Of a DNA stretch of 64,000 nucleotides, positions 54,785 through 62,000 are shown piece after piece. Under the pieces are notes generated by a model that had not been told where the DNA came from, ran no database searches, and saw only the letters and a program-made list of their open reading frames with translations. How positions within the stretch are numbered: position 1 is the stretch's first letter; the number at the start of each line of letters is the position of its first letter. Origin of the DNA: Hyalangium gracile (GTDB taxonomy: Bacteria; Myxococcota; Myxococcia; Myxococcales; Myxococcaceae); assembly GCF_020103725.1 (NCBI RefSeq), contig NZ_JAHXBG010000005.1:124001-188000 (forward strand), read 5' to 3'. A program made the translations under genes and the position numbers.

Positions 54785-55496
54785 CCTCACCGCTGAGGTA
54801 GCTGGGAATGTCGCACCGCGGGTTGATCAGATAGAGCGACTTGGCCACGTGTCTGCCTCGCGCAGCAGCGGGTGGACTGGCTCGCGGAGTGTACATGGCC
54901 GCACTCCAGGATCACCACCGTCGATTCACCGCTTGGGATACACTAGGGGCATGACTTCAGCGCCCTCCTCGAAGCCTGGAGCCGCGACGACCGAGACGCT
55001 CGAGCTCATCACGACGCCGCGAACGGGCTGGCTCGTGGGAGTGGATGGCGAGGGGCGCCCGCTGGTGGACTTTCAAGGTAACCGCCATGGTCCCCGCGCC
55101 GCGCGAAGAACGCTCCCGATGGAACCGGAGACCCTACAGCGCGCGGGAGCCCAGCGCCAGGGAGTGATGCTGCTCTTCGAGAACGGCGATCCGCGCCTGC
55201 CGGTGATCATCGGCCTCTACCAGGCGGAGAGCGCCACGCCGCTGCTGGACGCGATGCTCGAGGAGCCGAGCCCGGAGGCTCCACCCGAACCCGAGCCTTC
55301 CCCAGAGCAGCCCATGGAAGCCCAGGTGGACGGCAAGCGGGTGGTCATCGAGGCAGCCGACGAGGTCGTCCTGAAGTGCGGCCAGGCCAGCATCACCCTG
55401 CGCCGTAACGGCAAGCTGATCCTCAAGGGGACCTACGTCGAGACCCACTCGACGGGCGTGAACCGCATCAAGGGCGGCAGCGTCCAGATCAACTGA
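54784..55496. repeat. Duplicated unit, copy 3 (radical SAM 5' fragment + upstream block + DUF6484 gene)
   Basis: Matches 46379-47092 almost base for base, including about the first 65 bp of the radical SAM gene with its GTG start (near 54850), the spacer and the complete DUF6484 gene. The radical SAM fragment stops at the junction with the toxin tail. Confidence 0.85.
54951..55496 (+). CDS. DUF6484-like, gp5/VgrG-type OB-fold protein, copy 3
   Basis: 181 residues, again with the OB-fold-like half (GWLVGVDGEGRPLVDFQGN, GVMLLFENGDPRLPVIIGLY), the proline/glutamate linker and the GGSVQIN end. Differences include ATTETLE for AATETLE, RAGAQRQG for SAVAQRQG and EAQVDGK for EAHVDGK. It shares several changes with copy 2 against copy 1, so copies 2 and 3 are the closer pair. 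It is convergent with the Rhs/immunity genes and is the copy nearest the intact Rhs effector, hence the best candidate for its working partner. Confidence 0.75.
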   Translation: MTSAPSSKPGAATTETLELITTPRTGWLVGVDGEGRPLVDFQGNRHGPRAARRTLPMEPETLQRAGAQRQGVMLLFENGDPRLPVIIGLYQAESATPLLDAMLEEPSPEAPPEPEPSPEQPMEAQVDGKRVVIEAADEVVLKCGQASITLRRNGKLILKGTYVETHSTGVNRIKGGSVQIN

Positions 55497-55522
55497 TTCA
55501 CTTGCGTGCGGCGAGCGAGGGG

Positions 55523-56005
55523 TCATCGGCTTATTACACGAACCGGCACACGCGAAATACTGAGCGTTCTCAATTGCATTTCGCACTGCTCGACCATCAA
55601 CCGACCCTGCGCATCCGGCCGCATCACGGCCCAGCGAGCAACACTACTTGAAAGACAAGGATAGAAGGAATCAACATCATATCCTCTCTCAGCGGCGACA
55701 ACCGCTGTCAGGTCTCCTGGGATGATGAGCCTCCCTCCACCAGAAAACCGCGCAAACACCCCAGCAGCACGGGCCGCGTCTTTTTCAAACGCACGGCCAA
55801 TATCAACCCCAATGAACGAGAGGTGAGCCGCGAGATCATCCAAGTCCAAAAACTCTCGCTCTTCCTTCCACCTGAGCCGCAAGTACACTCTCAGGATCCG
55901 CTCAGGTTCATCATAGTTACGCGGACCTTCCTCAAAATCTCGACAGCATGCCAACTCAATAGCATCCCACAAAACAGAAGCCTCGACTTTTGTCCTGACC
56001 ATCAA
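55523..56005 (-). CDS. Putative immunity protein for the Rhs metallopeptidase toxin
   Basis: 160 residues from ATG 56005, three bases after the stop of the giant Rhs gene and on the same strand, the standard place of the cognate immunity gene. Mostly helical and acidic at the N-terminus (LWDAIELACCRDFEEGPRNY, ERILRVYLRLRWKEEREFLD, LDDLAAHLSFIGVDIGRAFE), then strands (GGRLIIPGDLTAVVAAERGY, MQLRTLSISRVPVRVISR). No signal peptide or membrane segment, so it should act in the cytoplasm. GC is lower than in the Rhs core, like the toxin end itself. Family not recognised; the role rests on position. Confidence 0.65.
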   Translation of the reverse strand: MMVRTKVEASVLWDAIELACCRDFEEGPRNYDEPERILRVYLRLRWKEEREFLDLDDLAAHLSFIGVDIGRAFEKDAARAAGVFARFSGGGRLIIPGDLTAVVAAERGYDVDSFYPCLSSSVARWAVMRPDAQGRLMVEQCEMQLRTLSISRVPVRVISR

Positions 56006-56008
56006 CCA

Positions 56009-59000
56009 TCACCATTTCTTGTCTACGCTCTCCGCCTTGTTGACCACACCCAGCGCTTCTTGAGGACTGAGGTCGGCCAGAGACCGCCTCCCATACTCCT
56101 TGTCTCGGATGGCATACGATGGGGTATCCATAATCATAATCGCCAACTCCTTCCACCCACTTTCGTATGTGTAATACTTGGCATCCTTGAAGTCATTGAA
56201 CTGCACAAACTCTATCATTGCCCGGTTTGCCCTGACTTCAGCAAGCAACTCCACCTCTGCGCCTGGATTTTTTTCTGGAATGATCTTGCAGCGCATATCC
56301 ATGCAGTGAGTGCCCTCATGGACAATTGCAGCCAGAACATCGCTCAGTCGTTGCGAATTATTGACTACAAATCCTTTCTTACCTCTCGTCTCTCCGCTCA
56401 AATAGAAGTTGGGATCGAACGTCATCTCTAGAGTTCCAAACTCAAGAGCTTTCAGAATCTTGGCGGACTTATTGGTGTGCTTAGCATCTCGGAAAGCCTG
56501 CATGATGTCTTTTGGATCATGAAGGAATCCCGACGAATACGGCTTGCCAGACGCAAAGTCGTTGAAACCATGCTCTCCGCGCCTAGCCCCCATCAATCCG
56601 CGCACACTGCTTGCCAGCGCGCCAAAGCCTACCGGAGCAAGATAATCGACACTGTCTTGAAGCCCAAGTTTGTAACCCAGAGCTTGGCCGATGAGGTCAT
56701 CGCTGACGCCCTCGACAAACTGCTCCACTCCTTCTTGAACCAGCGAGTTCGCTCCCATTCGAGCCGCATAAGCTCCCCCCACCTGTCCAGCGAAGTGGCC
56801 CAACGCGCCACCTGCGGCACCTATGGGCGCGGAGAACAAACCCATCCGAGCGGAATGTGCGATGGTCTTGCCCTGATAGTAACTACTCAGTGATGTTCCA
56901 GCGAACGCACCCACAGCGCCGCCTGTCGTCCCTGCAAGCAAAGCGCTACCGCCAACTGCCAGTGAAGCCCCGGCTGTCAGCCCTGCCGTAAAGCCGGTCA
57001 CCCCGCCAATGGCAGCACCTTGTCTGCAACCTGCCCAGCCACCTTCGATGGCGCCCAGCGCGCACCCACCAGCCCCACCTACCGCTCCGCCAATAACTGC
57101 TGTGACCAAGGTTGCCAACCGCCCATCCGAATCCACATAGCGTGTCGGATTGCCATTGGCATACGCCCACGGGTGCAGGCCGGCGGGCATACTCCGGTCC
57201 CCAGACAGAGAATCCTGAGAGAGGAAACGGCCCAACTGCGGCGCATACCAGCGCTGCTGCGCGTACACAAGGCCTGCATCCGCGTCGAAGGAATGTCCGG
57301 TGTACCCCAGGCTTGCCTGAGCTGCGTCAGGCACCGTCCAGTGAGTCTTGTCTGTCTGGTATCCACCCCACACGTCATAGCGGTGCCACATATCCGTAGC
57401 CCCCACCCTGCCAACCGCGCTCCCCAGTCCGTCATGTGCGATGCGCACCGTGCCCACCGACAGCGTCATTCCCGCTGCCTGCGTATACAACTGTGCCGGT
57501 TGGCCCGGGAGTCGCTCCTCAACCAGAGCCTCACCTGCCCACAGGTACCCTGTCGTCTGGCCCCCCACAGTACGGCTGACACGCAACCCATTCCACCCGT
57601 AGACGTACGTCGCGGTGGTGGTGCTACCCTCGCTGGCCGCTGGCTGGACGGTCACCCGCGTCAGCCGGCCCGCCGCGTCCCAGCCATATTGCTTCTGGCC
57701 GCTCGGCGTGACTTCCGAGCGCAGACGTCCCGCAGCATCCGTGACGTATGTGGCCAAGCGCTGATTGGTCTGATTCGCATCGTAGATGCCCTCAAGACCG
57801 CCGAGATCATCCAATCCGAAGACCCAGTGCCTCTGGGCCACAGCCGACGCAAATCCATCTGGCCCCAGTGTCCCGCCGTAGGCAGTTGCCTCCTTCTCGG
57901 CCTTCCGGGTCCCATCTCCTGTCAACTGGTACAGCAGTGCAACGCCATTCGGATAGCGGACTCCCGTCAATCTATCTGCTGCGTCATAGCCATACTGCGT
58001 CTCCTCCGCTGCCGGGAGTTGCGCGTCGCGATACACCTCTTTCAGCCGATTGCCGCGCCCGTCGTACGTATAGTCGAAGCGACTGTGCAGCCCCGATGCC
58101 GTATCCAGACTGTCACACGAGACGAGGCTCACCCCAGCATTGAGCACCGCCGACACCTGCCCGCGAGCGTTGTAGCAACGCCGCTCTCCCAGGCTCCCTC
58201 CCTTCACCCCTGTCAGTCGAGCCCCTCCCGGCTCCCATTCCAGGGTCGTGACGTCAGTCGAGCCCGGCCCGGTGATGGTCTTCAGACGGTCCAACTCATC
58301 GTAGCCGTAGGTCAGCGCTCCCACCGGGCTCGTCATTGACAGCCGCTGGCCACTCGGAGTGTAGGTGAATCCCACCGAGTCGCTTCCGCGTGTCGTCTGG
58401 GTGAGCAGCCGGCGCGCGTCGTAGGTGAAGAGGTTCTCCACCGGCCCGGACACCCGCTCCTCCATCACCTTCCACGGCTGATCCACCGCTGTGTACGCGT
58501 ACGTCACCCCCGTCAGGTCCGTGTTCGAAGCGCTCTGGGTGCTGGGGTGATACTTCACCCGTGCTACGCGCCCGCGACCATCCAGCAGCACTTCGGTCTG
58601 GCCCTGGTTGGGGTCCACCTGGGTCGCGAGCCCCGAGGTCCAGGTCGTGTGCCATGAAGCCGTGGTTCCCCGAGTTCGCAACGTCGGGCGGCCTAGATGG
58701 TCGTAGTCGAAAGTCTCCTCCGCAGTCCCGTTCCCAGGAGGGGTTACCTTCTTCAACCGCAGCAGCCCATCATAGGCATAGGTGAAGACTCCCGCTCCCG
58801 GCTGCGCCACGGCCAACAGCTCGCCTCGCGCTCCGCGCGTGTACTGCCACTGCTGCGCATCCTGGCTGCCCACCCCGTACGTCACCGACAGCAGGGCGCC
58901 GTTGGCGTCATAGGCAAAGCCTGTGGTCTGGAAATCACCGGACTTGCCGTAACGCGATTCCTTCACCATCCCACGCGGCCAGTAGTCGTACTGCATCTCG

Positions 59001-62000
59001 CGCAGATCCGGAGTCTTGCGGCTCTTCAGGCGGCCGTCCACGTAGTACGTGTAGACGGTCGTCTCTCCACCGAAGGACTCTTCCTCGAGCAGACCTTCCG
59101 TGTATGTGTACTGAGTGGCAAGCGTTCCCGCTGGTGTCTCTTTCGCGAGCACCCCCGCCGCGTCGTACAGCCACCTGTCCGTCTGCCCGTCTCGAGTCAC
59201 CTCCACCACATTACCGAGCGAGTCCACCTTCAGATAAGCGGTGCGCTCATCGTGCCGCCCACCCGCATCGTCCACGAAGCTCACGGTCGCGTTGCGCCCG
59301 GACCAGACAGTCGTGGTCGTGTAGTTGTAGGAGAGCCCTCCTGCCGACCACTCCTCCTCTTCATCGAGAGCGCGGCCACGATCATCTCGTGCGTTGTATT
59401 GGGTGCTCGCCTGCCAGCCAGAGCCCTCGCTCACCGTGCGAGACTTCTCCCAGGGCCCCTGGAAGTCCGCCGTCATCTCTCGGCTACCGCTCGCCGCTGA
59501 CACCACCTCTCTCACCAATCGTCCGCGGGCATTGGAGCGCCGCGTAGTGACGATCGTCCTCCCGCCGCCCAGGTCGACCGTCTCCTTCACCTCCTGCGCG
59601 GCAGGCAGATAATCGTACGTCCACGATGTCTCGGGCGTAGTGCCAGCAGCGGCCACTCTCTTGGACACCAACCGCCCCAGCTCATCGTACTCATACGTGC
59701 ACTGATAGCTCGGGTCTGGTCCGTGCTCCACGTGGACCCGCCCCTTGGCATCGAGTTCATACGTGGAGGTGTAGTTCTCCGCATCCTGCACCCGCACCAG
59801 ATGGCCCAACGGATCATAGAACCTCTGGGTAATGGCATTGCTCGGAGACTTGTGCCACCACACCTGCCCTCGCTCGGTGTACTGGTACTCGTCCACCGCA
59901 GGCTGCCCGTCCACCGTGCGCTCCACCTTGAGCACGCGTCCCATCGTATCCAGGGTGTACTTCGCCGTCTCCGTGCGTGAATCCTCTCCTGTCTCGATGG
60001 CGCGCAGCACCACCAGCGTGTGCGCCTGGTCATCGTAGGTGCGCGTCTCGTCGAGTTTCAGCTCACCCTCGGGGGTCGCCACCGTCCGGGAATGCTTCGT
60101 CGGACGCCCGAGTACGTCCTTGTACTCATAGGTCTCGACCAGCCCCAGTTCCTCATCCTCCAAGCGCGTGAGTCGGCCCGCGTCGTCGTAGCGCCGCTCC
60201 TCGTGCACTCCTCCGTTGGAGTTCTCGCTGTCCGTGCTCTGCGGGTTTCCGAGCGAATCGAAGGCTGTCATTGCCACGGCGTGCTTCAGCGTGCCGTCCA
60301 GCAATCGGCGCACAGGGCTCCCTTGTGCGTCCAATTGTACCTCTTCCTTGTCACCATTCCCCCAATCCCAGAACACCGGGCGTCCCAGCCCATCGTAGGC
60401 AATGGTGGTCTTCCGGCCCAGGTCGTCGGTAACGTAGGTGGGCTTCCCCTCCGCATCGAGCGTGTATTCCACCTCGGACAGCCCGTTGGCCGTCACCTGC
60501 CGGAGTCTGCCTTCCGAATCGTAGTGATAGACGTGCGGCGTCTCCTCCTCATCGATGACTCTCGCGAGCCGCCCATGCTCATATTCATACGCGCGGGACA
60601 CCTGCTGAGCTGGATCTCCAACGAAGAAGCTCTCGCCTTCCAGCCTCCCATCTTCGAAGTAGAGTGTCCGCTGATGCTGCGACGTCGTTCCGGGGGAGAC
60701 CTTCTCCAACGTCTCCGTGATGATGAGGGCGTTTTCCTGATCCTCGTACGCATACGTCCACGACTGCTGTGGCGTTCCCGAGACAATGCGCGTCAGCGGC
60801 CGGTTGAGCATGTCGAAAGTGGTGGACTCGAAGCCCTGGGTCTCTACGTCCTCCCAGTGCGTGAGTCGACCATATGGGTCATACGTCATGAGACGGGTGA
60901 TGGACTCCAGCCCACCGGTCGCTGCTTCGGGCAGCGCCATGATCAGCTTCTGAGGTTGGCCCAGTGCATTGAAGTCCTCGAACCGTACCTGGCGTCCCTG
61001 AGCATCGGTATAACTCTGCATCAGCCCGTCGGCGTCATACTGCGCGTTCTGCAGCAGTGAGCGCGTGCCCGCTTCATTGCTTACCGAGATGCTCGTCAGG
61101 TCGCCTGTGTCGCTGCGCGGGCTGTTGACGGTCGCGGTCCCGGTCCCCACCTTCACCCGGGCTTCGCTGGGCAGGCCGAATCGGTCGTCCAACGTGTAGT
61201 CCACCAGGGTCCCGCCGCTGCCCAGCCCTGCCACGGGCCTGCTGTTCTCCGGAGCTCGGGTCAGCTCCACCTTCTTCAACACCAAGCTGGGACCATGCGA
61301 CATCTGTATCTCGCGACCAGTTGGGGCGACCTGCTTCGTGGGGACGACGTTACCGTCGCGAGAATCGCTCCCCCAGAATGTCGTGGCGGCCCCCAGAGGA
61401 GAGAACTTGCTGCCCACATTGCCGGACTGATTGAGGCGCAGGGTCAGCGCCACGCCATCCGGTCTCGTCACTACGCGCTCGTTGGAGGCGGTGTAGCTGA
61501 TCTCGAGGCGCTCGCCCTGCATGCCCGTCGCCGACACGCCCGAGACCATCTCGTGTGCCTTGATGTGCCGATACGGAGCACTCTGGGATGAACGCCAGTA
61601 TGAGGCGCGCCAGTGCGTAGGCCCATTCGCCTCCAGCGTGTCACCATGGATGGTCCGTGCCACGGCCAGTTCGTTGAGCGCCTCCCACTTCTCGGTAGGC
61701 CCCATCGACAAGGCCGGTGGCCAGTAGTCGTACTCGTAGATCTGGAACGGAGTGCCCGGCCAGCGCGCCGCGCGCCTGAGATTCCCGGTCCGGTCACGTC
61801 TAAACGTGACGCTATAGTTGCCGCCGGTCTCGCTCGTCATCAACAAGGCTTTCATCCACTTGAAGTCCTTGTTGCGCGCGAGGAGGCGAATGTAGTCCGG
61901 CAGTTCTTCATCCTCCGTGTCCACGTCCTCGTACGTGAACAGGAGACTCATCGAGCCCACGTCCGCCAGCTGGATCACCTCCGAGAGACGATCGGTGTCG

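Noticed and set aside
46379-55496. Transposon explanation for the repeats
   Set aside because: No transposase, terminal inverted repeats or target-site duplications were seen at the borders; borders lie in coding DNA, so homologous or illegitimate recombination fits better.
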